From UBA12077 sp963665525 (GTDB lineage: Bacteria > Bacteroidota > Bacteroidia > Bacteroidales > UBA12077), in NCBI GenBank assembly GCA_963665525.1, contig OY762280.1, forward strand, positions 4,402,001-4,466,000: DNA of 64,000 nucleotides, given 5' to 3'. Shown piece by piece: positions 24,223-33,410 of the stretch. The translations under genes and the position numbers were made by a program. Below the pieces are notes generated by a model that was not told the origin of the DNA, made no database searches, and saw nothing but the letters and a program-made list of their open reading frames with translations. Position 1 is the first letter of the stretch. Each line of letters opens with the position of its first letter.

Positions 24223-25296
24223 ATGCCTTCAAAACCAAGATTAAAATTTTTAGATAGATACTTGACATTATGGATTTTTCTGGCAATGGCAATAGGTGTA
24301 TTGTCCGGATATTTATTTCCAGAGTTTGCTAAGTTTTGGGAGTCATTAAAATCATCACCTGAAAGTACTACAAATATCCCTATAGCAATTGGATTAATTT
24401 TAATGATGTACCCACCTTTAGCAAAAGTAAAGTACGAGGAGTTAGGGGATGTCTTTAAAAATTATAAAATATTAACATTATCCTTAGTACAGAACTGGAT
24501 TATTGGGCCGGTTTTAATGTTTGCCTTAGCAATTATATTTTTTAAATTATTCCCAGGGGAGAATAATTCTAACCTGCCATATATGTATGGTATCATTATG
24601 ATTGGATTAGCCCGGTGTATTGCAATGGTTATTGTTTGGAATGATTTGGCAAAAGGAGATACTCAATATGCGGCAGGCTTGGTAGCTTTTAATTCAATAT
24701 TTCAGGTATTATTCTTTTCGGTTTATGCATACTTTTTTATTGCCATATTACCAGGATGGTTTGGTATACCAACAAATAATGCAGTAGAAAATATTACTAT
24801 TGGTCAAATTGCCGAAAGTGTATTTATTTATTTAGGTATCCCATTTATAGCAGGATTTCTTACTCGATTTATCTTAATAAGAGTAAAAGATAAGGTGTGG
24901 TATCATACCAAATTTATTCCTAAAATAAGTCCGATTACTTTAATTGCTTTATTGTTTACCATTATCGTTATGTTCTCGTTAAAAGGGGAATATATTATTA
25001 AGATTCCTATGGATGTGGTTATAATTGCTATGCCATTACTTATATATTTTGTTATTATGTTCTTTTTATCATTCTTTATGAGTAAAAAGGTAGGCGCTAA
25101 TTATGAACAATCAACCACATTATCGTTTACTGCAGCAAGTAATAATTTTGAACTTGCCATAGCAGTGGCCATAGCAATTTTTGGGATGAATTCCGGAGAA
25201 GCTTTTTCTGCTGTTGTGGGTCCTTTGGTTGAAGTCCCTGTGATGATAGCTTTAGTTAATGTGGCTTTCTGGTTTAAACAAAGATATTTTAAATAG
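24223..25296 (+). CDS. arsB: ACR3-family arsenite efflux permease
   Basis: A 357-residue inner-membrane transporter with about ten transmembrane helices, exporting arsenite by the proton gradient. LSLVQNWIIGPVLMFALAI and IGLARCIAMVIVWNDLAKGD, with the family's conserved Cys, are typical of Acr3, as is AASNNFELAIAVAIAIFG near the C-terminus. Length is normal. It is co-transcribed with arsC and the unit closes with a perfect bidirectional terminator shared with the chemoreceptor operon. The symbol acr3 is also used for this family. Confidence 0.93.
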   Translation: MPSKPRLKFLDRYLTLWIFLAMAIGVLSGYLFPEFAKFWESLKSSPESTTNIPIAIGLILMMYPPLAKVKYEELGDVFKNYKILTLSLVQNWIIGPVLMFALAIIFFKLFPGENNSNLPYMYGIIMIGLARCIAMVIVWNDLAKGDTQYAAGLVAFNSIFQVLFFSVYAYFFIAILPGWFGIPTNNAVENITIGQIAESVFIYLGIPFIAGFLTRFILIRVKDKVWYHTKFIPKISPITLIALLFTIIVMFSLKGEYIIKIPMDVVIIAMPLLIYFVIMFFLSFFMSKKVGANYEQSTTLSFTAASNNFELAIAVAIAIFGMNSGEAFSAVVGPLVEVPVMIALVNVAFWFKQRYFK

Positions 25297-25300
25297 CATA

Positions 25301-25330
25301 AAAAAGGGCGGTAAATTTACCGCCCTTTTT
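25301..25330. terminator. Bidirectional terminator, perfect palindrome
   Basis: AAAAAGGGCGGTAAA (25301-25315) is followed directly by its exact complement TTTACCGCCCTTTTT (25316-25330). It serves both arsB (plus) and the chemoreceptor gene (minus). Confidence 0.9.
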
Positions 25331-25332
25331 GT

Positions 25333-26865
25333 TTATGCTTTTATTTTAAAATAATTGATCACTTCGTTTAAGGCATCTGCTTGTTTAGATAAGTCATTGG
25401 CATCATCATTTAGTGAATTAAATAATGATACATTTTGTTGTGTTATTTGATTTAACGACTGTAAAGCATTGTTTACCTGGTTTGCACCAGAATTTTGTTC
25501 CTGACTTGCAGCTGCTATTTCCTGAATTAACTTGGATGTCTTTTCAATTTCTGGAATAACAGAATTTACCAGATTTTGTGCTTTTTCTGTTGTTTGAACA
25601 CTGGATCTGGAGAATTCTTCAATTTCTTCAGCAGAGTGTTTACTTCTTTCAGCAAGCTTTCGAACTTCTGCTGCAACAACAGCAAACCCTTTTCCATGTT
25701 CACCGGCTCTGGCAGCTTCTACAGCAGCATTGAGAGCTAGTATATTGGTTTGAAATGCAATATCACTAATGATTCCAATCTTTTCAGCAATTGAATGAAT
25801 AGCAGTTAAGCTATTATTAGCAGCTTCTCCAACTTCTTTACTTTTGTTAGCAGCACTTTGCGATATTTTTTCTGTTTGTTGCGAATTATCAGTATTTTGC
25901 TCAATATTGGATACCATCTCTTCCATGGATGCAGCTAACTCTTCTGATGATGACGCTTGTGAATTGGCACCATTAGAAAGATCCTGGGACTTTTTAGTTA
26001 TTTCAATACTCTTATCTGAAATTGAATTTGCAGAAACTGATAATGAGGAGACCATTTCGTTCAGTTTTTCAACCATGTTACTTAATGACTTGGCAAGATC
26101 ACCAATTTCATCATTTTGTTTTATATCAACCTGAGCTGTTAAGTCTCCGCTTTCAATAGCTTTGGCAAATTCAGCACCTTTTTTAAGAGGTAGTGTTACC
26201 GAATGATTGACATAAACTAAAACAATAATAAAAATGATAATAATGATCAATGTAGTTATAATGACAAACTTAGGAAATCTTTGAAATGACTGTTGCATTT
26301 TACTAATTGCATTATTAGATAAGTCTGATTGATGATCTATAATCAGATCTAATTTAACAATGGCATGATTTGTTTTAACAATGATATCACCTTGTTCTTC
26401 AACAAGTGGCATAACATCAAACATAACCATAATATCATCATAACTCTCGAAAGAATTGAGTTGTTCCATTACTCTTTGGTGTAATGGAATAATGGTATCA
26501 TTAATTAAAAATTTTATTTCTGAAAGTAACTCTTTATTCTCATTCTCCCACGATTTGGATAAATTATCTAACTGTGTTAATGTAGTTGGAAAATCCGTAT
26601 TAAGAATATCTTTTAATAAAATCTTATCAGGAGTATCATTTTGTTTTTCAATATAAACCCAGTTTTTTATTAGCATTTTTGAGTCAACTAATAATTTTCG
26701 CAATTGAATTAAATTATTGCTTGATGGATTGAAAATTTCTATAATTTGATTATTGAGCTTACTGTTTTGTAAAGAAGAGCTTAGTGTAACAATTGCATTT
26801 ATAATCAATGCAAAGAGGATTACCCCAAATCCTATTATTAATTTTCTACCAATTGTTAATTTCAT
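25333..26865 (-). CDS. Methyl-accepting chemotaxis protein
   Basis: A 510-residue chemoreceptor. Transmembrane helices at ~10-28 and ~190-215 flank a helical ligand-binding region of about 165 residues resembling a four-helix bundle. A HAMP segment follows (VTLPLKKGAEFAKAIESGDL), then a signalling domain with the conserved hairpin tip IAFQTNILALNAAVEAARAGEHGKG. The C-terminus ends INYFKIKA without a CheR-tethering pentapeptide. It follows the YfiR-like gene by 13 nt and is almost certainly in one operon with it. No cheA, cheW or cheY is present in the window. The input is likely sensed in the periplasm, possibly through YfiR. Confidence 0.9.
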   Translation of the reverse strand: MKLTIGRKLIIGFGVILFALIINAIVTLSSSLQNSKLNNQIIEIFNPSSNNLIQLRKLLVDSKMLIKNWVYIEKQNDTPDKILLKDILNTDFPTTLTQLDNLSKSWENENKELLSEIKFLINDTIIPLHQRVMEQLNSFESYDDIMVMFDVMPLVEEQGDIIVKTNHAIVKLDLIIDHQSDLSNNAISKMQQSFQRFPKFVIITTLIIIIIFIIVLVYVNHSVTLPLKKGAEFAKAIESGDLTAQVDIKQNDEIGDLAKSLSNMVEKLNEMVSSLSVSANSISDKSIEITKKSQDLSNGANSQASSSEELAASMEEMVSNIEQNTDNSQQTEKISQSAANKSKEVGEAANNSLTAIHSIAEKIGIISDIAFQTNILALNAAVEAARAGEHGKGFAVVAAEVRKLAERSKHSAEEIEEFSRSSVQTTEKAQNLVNSVIPEIEKTSKLIQEIAAASQEQNSGANQVNNALQSLNQITQQNVSLFNSLNDDANDLSKQADALNEVINYFKIKA

Positions 26866-26878
26866 TTCTATGGTGTTA

Positions 26879-27382
26879 TTACTTTTGCGCCATTTCCTCT
26901 ACTTTAGAGTGAAATTTTAGACCATGCTTTAAGGCATTCGATTTACTAAACTTATACATTAAACGATCTGATTGTAATACAAATTGAATGATAGCTCCTT
27001 TCTCAATTGCACTGTTACTATCGCTTATAATAAGGCAGTGTATCCCTGTTTTTGTGTGTATTTCGGGAATTTTTCCTGACTGTAAGGCGTCAATGTAAAT
27101 TACATGACATTTTGTAACTTGATTAATGTTATTAAATCTTTTAACAACAATATTCTGGGTTACATTTTTTTTACCTGATGTAACTTTTTCAAGATCATCA
27201 CCAAGTTCTCGAGATCCTAAAACTCCAATAATGAAATCTCCAGATTTTTCTGATTGAGGCCAATCAAAGAATTTAGTAAAGTTATAAATGAAATTTGCCT
27301 GTGCTTTTGAAATTTGTGATTGTGCAAAATTACCGGCAGACATACTAGTAATAATAAAAATTGTAATAATAATTCTTTTCAT
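26879..27382 (-). CDS. YfiR/DUF4154-family periplasmic protein
   Basis: A 167-residue exported protein of the YfiR family (DUF4154). The signal peptide is at ~1-20 (SMSAGNFAQS). The family motif is KAQANFIYNFTKFFDWP, followed by FIIGVLGSRELGDDLE, CHVIYIDALQSGKIPEI and the typical CLIISDSNSAIEKGAIIQFV. In Pseudomonas, YfiR binds and inhibits the periplasmic part of the diguanylate cyclase YfiN. Here the partner in the operon is a chemoreceptor, so an analogous control of receptor signalling is a reasonable hypothesis. The disulphide cysteines of Pseudomonas YfiR are not obviously all conserved. Confidence 0.85.
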   Translation of the reverse strand: MKRIIITIFIITSMSAGNFAQSQISKAQANFIYNFTKFFDWPQSEKSGDFIIGVLGSRELGDDLEKVTSGKKNVTQNIVVKRFNNINQVTKCHVIYIDALQSGKIPEIHTKTGIHCLIISDSNSAIEKGAIIQFVLQSDRLMYKFSKSNALKHGLKFHSKVEEMAQK

Positions 27383-27409
27383 AACAGAGTGATTTGTTTT
27401 AATTTTTTA

Positions 27410-27441
27410 CAAAATTGAGGCTAAAAACTTGATAAAACAAA
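27410..27441 (-). promoter_or_regulatory. Promoter for the YfiR-chemoreceptor operon
   Basis: On the minus strand TTTG (27441-27438), 20 nt, CAATTTTG (27417-27410), one mismatch from TAnnTTTG. Predicted start is near 27404, about 22 nt before the ATG. Confidence 0.5.
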
Positions 27442-27473
27442 AATAAACAGATGATTTAGAGTATTCCAATTTG

Positions 27474-27487
27474 GTGATTTATATCAT
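27474..27487. promoter_or_regulatory. Crp/Fnr-type box
   Basis: GTGAT-TTAT-ATCAT, a 5-4-5 inverted repeat with the perfect core TGAT-N4-ATCA, as in Crp/Fnr-family sites. It lies between tadA and the YfiR-like gene, about 75 nt upstream of the predicted YfiR transcript start. Confidence 0.45.
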
Positions 27488-27523
27488 CAAAAAGAATATA
27501 AATTACAAAATATTATGATTTGT

Positions 27524-27964
27524 TTATCTTTTTTTACTAAAAAAATCCTTAAGCAAATTACTGCATTCGTTTTTAAGAACTCCTGAAACCACTATGGTTT
27601 TTGGATGAATGGCTTTTTCACTTATGGTAGTGTATCCTTTTTTCTGATCAGAAGCTCCATAAACAATTTTACATATTTGTGACCAATATGAAGCTCCTGC
27701 ACACATTATGCAGGGTTCAAGTGTTACATATAAGGTACAGTCATGTAAATATTTTCCTCCTAAGAAATTTTCTGCAGCGGTAAAAGCTTGCATTTCTGCA
27801 TGAGCTGTAACATCGTTTAACGACTCTGTAAGGTTATGAGCACGCGCAATGATATTATTTTTATTTACAATGACAGCTCCAATAGGGATTTCGTCCTTTT
27901 CAAAAGCTTTTTTAGCTTCTTTTAAAGCCTCCTTCATGAAATATTCATCATTAAATAAATCCAT
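27524..27964 (-). CDS. tadA: tRNA-specific adenosine deaminase
   Basis: TadA converts A34 to inosine in tRNA-Arg(ACG), in the cytoplasm. The 146-residue product has the deaminase motifs TAHAEMQAF (His, Glu) and EPCIMCAGA (PCxxC zinc site), and the N-terminal MKEALKEAKKAFEKDEIPIGAVIV. The longest frame starts at a TTG near 27988, but that codon lies in a TATATTTG promoter element, so ATG 27964 is the true start. A single gene, divergent from aspS. Confidence 0.92.
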   Translation of the reverse strand: MDLFNDEYFMKEALKEAKKAFEKDEIPIGAVIVNKNNIIARAHNLTESLNDVTAHAEMQAFTAAENFLGGKYLHDCTLYVTLEPCIMCAGASYWSQICKIVYGASDQKKGYTTISEKAIHPKTIVVSGVLKNECSNLLKDFFSKKR

Positions 27965-27985
27965 TGTAAATAATTTTAACAGGAT

Positions 27986-27993
27986 CAAATATA
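27986..27993 (-). promoter_or_regulatory. -7 element for tadA
   Basis: TATATTTG read on the minus strand matches TAnnTTTG exactly. It lies 22 nt before the ATG at 27964 and covers the alternative TTG start at 27988. Confidence 0.5.
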
Positions 27994-28107
27994 ATTGATT
28001 ATAAAAGATTTTATATCATTATTTCATTTAAACAGGTTTTTAATCAAAAAATAAAATCATATTTTCGCAGTTCAAACAATTGGTAATAACGAGAAAAGAT
28101 TTAAGAT

Positions 28108-29856
28108 ATGTACAGAACTCATACTTGTGGAGAACTTAGAATTAGCGATGTAGGAAAAGAAGTTACTTTAAGTGGCTGGATTCAAACCATTAGAAAGTTA
28201 GGAGGAATGACTTTTATAACATTGCGAGATAGATATGGATTAACCCAATTGGTTTTTGATGAGAATACTACTGATGAGTTAAAAAGTAAGGTAGCTGATC
28301 TGGGACGTGAATTTGTTGTAAAGGTTACAGGAACAGTAATCGAAAGGAGTAGCAAAAACCCAAAGATGTTAACTGGTGATATAGAAATCATTGCCAATGA
28401 GTTGGCAATATTAAATAAATCGGATGTGCCTCCTTTTACTATTGAGGATGAAACGGATGGTGGTGATGAGTTAAGAATGAAATATAGATATCTTGATTTA
28501 AGAAGAAATCCTGTTCGAGAAAATCTGGAATTGAGACATAAAATGGGACAGGAGATTCGTAAGTTTTTGGATGGAGAAAAGTTTATGGAAATAGAAACTC
28601 CGTATTTAATTAAATCAACACCTGAAGGAGCACGCGATTTTATTGTTCCTTCACGAATGAATCCAGGTGAATTTTATGCATTGCCACAATCCCCACAAAC
28701 ATTTAAACAGTTATTGATGATTTCTGGGTTTGATAAATATTTCCAAATTGTTAAATGTTTTCGTGATGAAGATCTAAGAGCTGATCGCCAACCAGAGTTT
28801 ACCCAGATTGATTGTGAAATGTCGTTTGTTGATCAAGAAGATATCTTAAATACTTTTGAGGCATTAGCTAAATATCTTTTTAAAGAAATAAAGGAAATTG
28901 AGTTTTCAGAAGATTTTCCAAGAATTTCATATGATGAAGCAATGACTAATTATGGTTCTGATAAACCTGATATTAGATTTGAAATGAAATTTAAAGAAAT
29001 CACAAATATTGCTCAAGGGAAAGGATTTAAAGTTTTCGATAGTGTAGAATATATTGGAGGTATTAATGCTCAAGGATGTGCAGAATATACGCGTAAACAA
29101 TTAGATGAACTAACTGCTTTTGTTCAGAAACCACAAGTGGGAGCTAAAGGATTAGTTTATGTAAAATATAATGCTGATGGATCATTTAAATCTTCAGTAG
29201 ATAAATTTTTCTCTCAAGAAGATCTAAAGGTTTGGGCTGATGCAATGAATGCAGTGCCAGGTGATTTACTTTTAGTATTAGCTGGGGATAAAGGAAGTAC
29301 TTTAAATGCTCTTTGTGAGTTAAGGTTAGAAATGGGTAATAGACTTGGGTTGCGAGATAAAAATAAGTTTGCACCTTGCTGGGTGGTTGATTTCCCATTA
29401 TTAGAATGGGACGAAGAGGAACAAAGATTTTTTGCAAAACACCATCCTTTTACATCTCCAAAAGCTGAAGATATGCATTTATTTGAATCAGATCCTGGTA
29501 AGATGAGGGCGAATGCTTATGATTTTGTAATAAATGGAGTTGAAATTGGAGGAGGGTCCATACGTATATTCAATGCTGAATTACAACAGAAAATGTTTGG
29601 AGCCTTAGGAATCTCAAAAGAAGAAGCTGAAGAAAAATTTGGATTTCTTTTGAGTGCTTTTAAATATGGTGCACCACCTCATGGTGGTATTGCTTTTGGT
29701 TTTGATCGTTGGTGCTCAGTTTTTGGAGGATCAGATTCAATTCGAGATTTTATTGCTTTCCCTAAAAATAATTCTGGTCGAGATGTTATGATAGATTCAC
29801 CATCAGAAGTTGACCATAAGCAGTTAGAAGAATTAATGTTAAAATTAAAAATATAA
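28108..29856 (+). CDS. aspS: Aspartyl-tRNA synthetase
   Basis: A 582-residue class II synthetase that charges tRNA-Asp. An N-terminal OB-fold anticodon domain covers ~1-105 (SGWIQTIRKLGGMTFITLRD). Class II motif 2 is FRDEDLRADRQPEFTQID, a bacterial-type GAD insertion lies at ~290-400, and motif 3 is AFGFDRWCSVFGGSDSIRDFIAFPK. Length is standard for the bacterial type. It stands alone, closed by its own strong terminator. Whether it is discriminating or also charges Asn cannot be told here. Confidence 0.97.
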   Translation: MYRTHTCGELRISDVGKEVTLSGWIQTIRKLGGMTFITLRDRYGLTQLVFDENTTDELKSKVADLGREFVVKVTGTVIERSSKNPKMLTGDIEIIANELAILNKSDVPPFTIEDETDGGDELRMKYRYLDLRRNPVRENLELRHKMGQEIRKFLDGEKFMEIETPYLIKSTPEGARDFIVPSRMNPGEFYALPQSPQTFKQLLMISGFDKYFQIVKCFRDEDLRADRQPEFTQIDCEMSFVDQEDILNTFEALAKYLFKEIKEIEFSEDFPRISYDEAMTNYGSDKPDIRFEMKFKEITNIAQGKGFKVFDSVEYIGGINAQGCAEYTRKQLDELTAFVQKPQVGAKGLVYVKYNADGSFKSSVDKFFSQEDLKVWADAMNAVPGDLLLVLAGDKGSTLNALCELRLEMGNRLGLRDKNKFAPCWVVDFPLLEWDEEEQRFFAKHHPFTSPKAEDMHLFESDPGKMRANAYDFVINGVEIGGGSIRIFNAELQQKMFGALGISKEEAEEKFGFLLSAFKYGAPPHGGIAFGFDRWCSVFGGSDSIRDFIAFPKNNSGRDVMIDSPSEVDHKQLEELMLKLKI

Positions 29857-29858
29857 GG

Positions 29859-29888
29859 AAAAGCTCTCCAAATTCTGGAGAGCTTTTT
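29859..29888. terminator. Terminator after aspS
   Basis: AAAAGCTCTCCA (29859-29870), loop AATTC, TGGAGAGCTTTT (29876-29887) and one more T. A perfect 12-bp stem usable in both directions, so it may also end the convergent repeat-protein gene. Confidence 0.88.
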
Positions 29889-29908
29889 AAATTTATCTTT
29901 TTGTTTGA

Positions 29909-30856
29909 TTAGATTTTGGCATCAGTTGTAAATTTGTACTGTCCTTTAACTTCCCACTGATTTGTCCCTCTGTTCCAGATATATTCTGTTTTTTCAGTCA
30001 TATAACCTTCTGTATTATACAATGCACTGAATTTGTTAAAGTTTACCCAATTTTGGTTATTATAATCATATTTCTTTTCAACATATTCCGTTTGATTACC
30101 TTCTTTATCATAGAACATCTCAAACATTACTCCTTCTAACCAGCTATTTTGTCCATGGTTATATGTATATCTTCTTTCAATTGTTCTATCTCCTCTCCAG
30201 TTATATTCAATTTCATATTTACCTTCAGTTTTCCATTCATTAGTAGCCCATGATTCAGCAATTACAACAGATGGAGGTGAATATGGATTTTCAAATTCCA
30301 TTAAGAATCTTTTGTGATTATCCCAATTTTTAGTTACTCCATTATAAAGTTTAATAGAAACAGTATTTTTATCTCCATTTTCATTATATTTTATTAAATA
30401 CTTCATAATATTATACCACTCATTAGTAGGTTTTTGCCATTGTTGAAAAAGAACTTCTTCTTTATGACGACCTTTGTATGTCGTAGTTCTTAACTGTGCA
30501 TTAACCCAATTATTACTTGATGGATCCCATTCTTGAGTAATTTGTTCTATTTCATTTCCTTTATCATCATAAGTATAGTTTACTCTTAAATAGTTTTTCC
30601 AGTTCTGACTTTCCCATATTTGAACAAAATTTTCAGTTGGATTTTGAGCATTGTCAAATCTTCTGATTTCGCGTTGGAAAAATGTCCAGGTATTAGAGTT
30701 TGAATTAAACTGGAAGGTATATAAAGTATCTGCTCCAGACCAATTCATTTTTGGTTTATTATCATCAGGAATTTCTGATTTTGGTTGTGCATTTGTATTG
30801 ATTACCATGAATGCTGACAACACTAGTCCGATCATTATTTTACTTATTGTTTTCAT
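29909..30856 (-). CDS. Exported protein with Tyr/Trp-rich imperfect repeats
   Basis: A 315-residue protein with a signal peptide (MKTISKIMIGLVLSAFMVIN...TNAQ). The mature part is made of about six to seven imperfect repeats of roughly 35-40 residues. Each has Y-[DN]-x-x-G-[ND] then a strand, then an N-x-W (for example YDDKGNEIEQITQEW, YNENGDKNTVSI, YDKEGNQTEYVEKKY, YNTEGYMTEKTEYIW). This resembles YD/RHS-like beta repeats seen in Bacteroidetes surface proteins, but I do not recognise a named family. No sorting domain is visible. It lies downstream of a terminator and so has its own promoter. Confidence 0.7.
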   Translation of the reverse strand: MKTISKIMIGLVLSAFMVINTNAQPKSEIPDDNKPKMNWSGADTLYTFQFNSNSNTWTFFQREIRRFDNAQNPTENFVQIWESQNWKNYLRVNYTYDDKGNEIEQITQEWDPSSNNWVNAQLRTTTYKGRHKEEVLFQQWQKPTNEWYNIMKYLIKYNENGDKNTVSIKLYNGVTKNWDNHKRFLMEFENPYSPPSVVIAESWATNEWKTEGKYEIEYNWRGDRTIERRYTYNHGQNSWLEGVMFEMFYDKEGNQTEYVEKKYDYNNQNWVNFNKFSALYNTEGYMTEKTEYIWNRGTNQWEVKGQYKFTTDAKI

Positions 30857-30962
30857 AGCTTTATGTTTTAATTAATTTTTTATTTTTCGGTTTCTATATT
30901 TAAGATAAATTATTCTGAAATTACCCTATGATATTTTTTATCTTTCTGATATACAGGCAAAA

Positions 30963-30989
30963 AAAAGAGCTGCATAAAGCAGCTCTTTT
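30963..30989 (-). terminator. Terminator after the FtsX-like permease
   Basis: AAAAGAGCTGC (30963-30973), loop ATAAA, GCAGCTCTTTT (30979-30989). On the minus strand it is followed by a T-rich run. It closes the permease gene. Confidence 0.85.
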
Positions 30990-31008
30990 GATGAAATTTG
31001 ATTAAATT

Positions 31009-33378
31009 TTACTCATATCTTAATGAATTGGCAGGATTTCTTCGAGCGGCTTTTAATGATTGATAAAAGACAGTTGACAAGGCAATTATTATTGAAATAA
31101 TGAGAGATATCATAAATATGTCAATGGTCATTTTAGTTTTAAAAGCAAAAGTTTGCAACCATTTGTTCATACCATAATACGCTATTGGGAGCGCAATTAA
31201 ATTGGCGACAATAACCCATTTTAGAAATTCCTGAGTTATCATATATATTATCTTTGTAACAGATGAGCCAAGGGCTTTTCTTATACCAATTTCTTTGGTT
31301 CTACTTTCGGCAATAAAAGCTGCCAATCCAAATAAGCCAAGCATTGCAATTATTATGGCAATGACTGCAAAGTAGACAAAGAATTTTCCTAACTGCTTTT
31401 CAGATTTATAAAGATTATTAATTTCTTTATCAACAAAAGTATATTCAAAAGGGACATTTTCAGAAAACTCTTTATATACATTTTCTACAACTTCAATTGC
31501 TTTTTGACTATTGCCTTGAATCTTTATATTAATCGCTCCCATCCAGTCTTCATTCCAAACCAGACATTGCGGTCCAATTTCTTCATGTAACGATCGGTAG
31601 TGGAAGTTTTTGAAAACACCAATTATTTCACATTCTTTACTAGGTAAAGCTGTAAAATACCAACCATCTCTGTGGAATATTGTACCAGCAGCAGATCCAA
31701 GCTTGAGACCTCCTTGTTTAACAGCTTCTTCGTTTAAAATGACCTTTTGTTGATAATCTGTTTTTTTATCAAAAGAAAAGTTGCGACCTTCTATTAATTC
31801 AATTTCATAAAGATTAAGATACTCCGGGTCAATTATATGAACCTGAATACAGGTTTCTTCTCCATCCGAATTAAAATCAAAACATTCTGTATTTCTAAAA
31901 GATGTGATAGATCCACCACTATATGCTACATTAACAATTTCAGGGTGTTCAAGTAATTTCTGTTTAAAGGCCTCTTTTTGTGGACGAATATTTGAATTTA
32001 AACCAAGCGTTAGAATTTTTTCTTTATTAAAACCCATATCCTTATTTTTCAAATAAGTCAATTGTTTCTGTACAGTTATTGTTGATATAATCAATGCAAC
32101 AGAAATAGTAAATTGTACAATAATTAAGACTTTTCTAAATATAGCAGCACTTTTACCTTTTGTTTTTTCTCCTTTTAATACTTTTATTGGGCTAAAAGCA
32201 GTTAAATAGAATGCTGGATAAGTTCCTGCAATTAAGCCTGTAATCAAGATTCCAGAAACAGATAAAATAATAAATACAGGATTAAGAATTTCTGTAAAAG
32301 AGAATTCTTTATGAATTAAGTTATTATAAATAGGTAATAGTATTTGAACTAATGTAATTGCAATGAAAAATGAGATAAGAATAATTAAGACTGACTCAGA
32401 CAAAAATTGAAAAATTAATTGTCTTTTAAAGCTACCATGAACTTTTCGTATTCCAACTTCTGTTGCTCTTGATGCAGCCTTAGCTGTGGTTAAGTTTATG
32501 AAATTGATGCATGCAATAAAAATGATGAAAATCCCAATAGCAAAAAATAACTTTACATTACTTTTATTCCCATGTATTACTCCAAAGTCTGCCTGGGTAT
32601 GATTTGCAAAATAAACATCTTTTAATGGGCGCAAAGTAATAAGAGGATCTTCCCATTCGGTATATCTTTCTAAGAATTTATCTGCTAATTTATTGGCTAA
32701 ATTTTTATTATCAAATGATTCAGGTAATAAAAAGTAAGTTTGGAACTGCCATGTACCGTAACTTCTAAGAAATTCTTGTCCGTTGATTACGCCTAATATA
32801 TTAAATGGTATTAAGGCATCAATTTGAATATGGAAGTTAGGAAACTCTTTGATAATTCCTTTCACAACAGCCTCGTCTCCACTTGTAGTTTTTAATATTT
32901 TTCCGATTGGGTTTTCATCACCAAAGAATATTTTAGCCATTTTCTCTGTGAGTATAATAGAGTTAGGAACTTCAAAAACCGTTTCAGGATTACCTAAAAT
33001 AAATTCTGTAGTAAATACATCAAAGAATGATGAATCAGCCAACATAATATGTGGTACTTTAAAAGTTGTAGTTTCGTAATGAAACACCTGACTTCCCCAA
33101 GATTTAAATCGTACTACTTTTTCAATTTCAGGAAACCAATCCTGGGCATCTAATCCAGCGGCCGATGGAAGGTGAACAGATTCTGCATCACCAAACTCAA
33201 ATCGATAAATACGTTCGTAGTTTTCGTTAAACTTATCATACGAATACTCATTCGAAACATAAAGCATGATGAGTATAAATAGACATATCCCAATTGATAA
33301 TCCAATAAAGTTTATGAGTGAATATCCAAAGTTTCTTGTAATATTTCTAAAAGCAGTTTTTAAATAATGTTTTATCAT
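31009..33378 (-). CDS. FtsX-like/MacB-type permease (no ATPase domain)
   Basis: A 789-residue membrane protein with two permease blocks. Each has a periplasmic MacB-like domain and FtsX-type helices; the first begins MIKHYLKTAFRNITRNFGYSLIN and the second block carries EVGIRKVHG. The C-terminal half has AFIAESRTKEIGIRKALGSS, diagnostic of this family. It has no nucleotide-binding domain and none is encoded next to it, so an ATPase must be supplied from elsewhere. It reads divergently from the NtrC-type regulator, and two palindromic sites lie between them, suggesting it is a target. The substrate is unknown. Confidence 0.9.
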   Translation of the reverse strand: MIKHYLKTAFRNITRNFGYSLINFIGLSIGICLFILIMLYVSNEYSYDKFNENYERIYRFEFGDAESVHLPSAAGLDAQDWFPEIEKVVRFKSWGSQVFHYETTTFKVPHIMLADSSFFDVFTTEFILGNPETVFEVPNSIILTEKMAKIFFGDENPIGKILKTTSGDEAVVKGIIKEFPNFHIQIDALIPFNILGVINGQEFLRSYGTWQFQTYFLLPESFDNKNLANKLADKFLERYTEWEDPLITLRPLKDVYFANHTQADFGVIHGNKSNVKLFFAIGIFIIFIACINFINLTTAKAASRATEVGIRKVHGSFKRQLIFQFLSESVLIILISFFIAITLVQILLPIYNNLIHKEFSFTEILNPVFIILSVSGILITGLIAGTYPAFYLTAFSPIKVLKGEKTKGKSAAIFRKVLIIVQFTISVALIISTITVQKQLTYLKNKDMGFNKEKILTLGLNSNIRPQKEAFKQKLLEHPEIVNVAYSGGSITSFRNTECFDFNSDGEETCIQVHIIDPEYLNLYEIELIEGRNFSFDKKTDYQQKVILNEEAVKQGGLKLGSAAGTIFHRDGWYFTALPSKECEIIGVFKNFHYRSLHEEIGPQCLVWNEDWMGAINIKIQGNSQKAIEVVENVYKEFSENVPFEYTFVDKEINNLYKSEKQLGKFFVYFAVIAIIIAMLGLFGLAAFIAESRTKEIGIRKALGSSVTKIIYMITQEFLKWVIVANLIALPIAYYGMNKWLQTFAFKTKMTIDIFMISLIISIIIALSTVFYQSLKAARRNPANSLRYE

Positions 33379-33410
33379 TTTTACAAATTTTAATTTAAAT
33401 ACTGTCCTTT

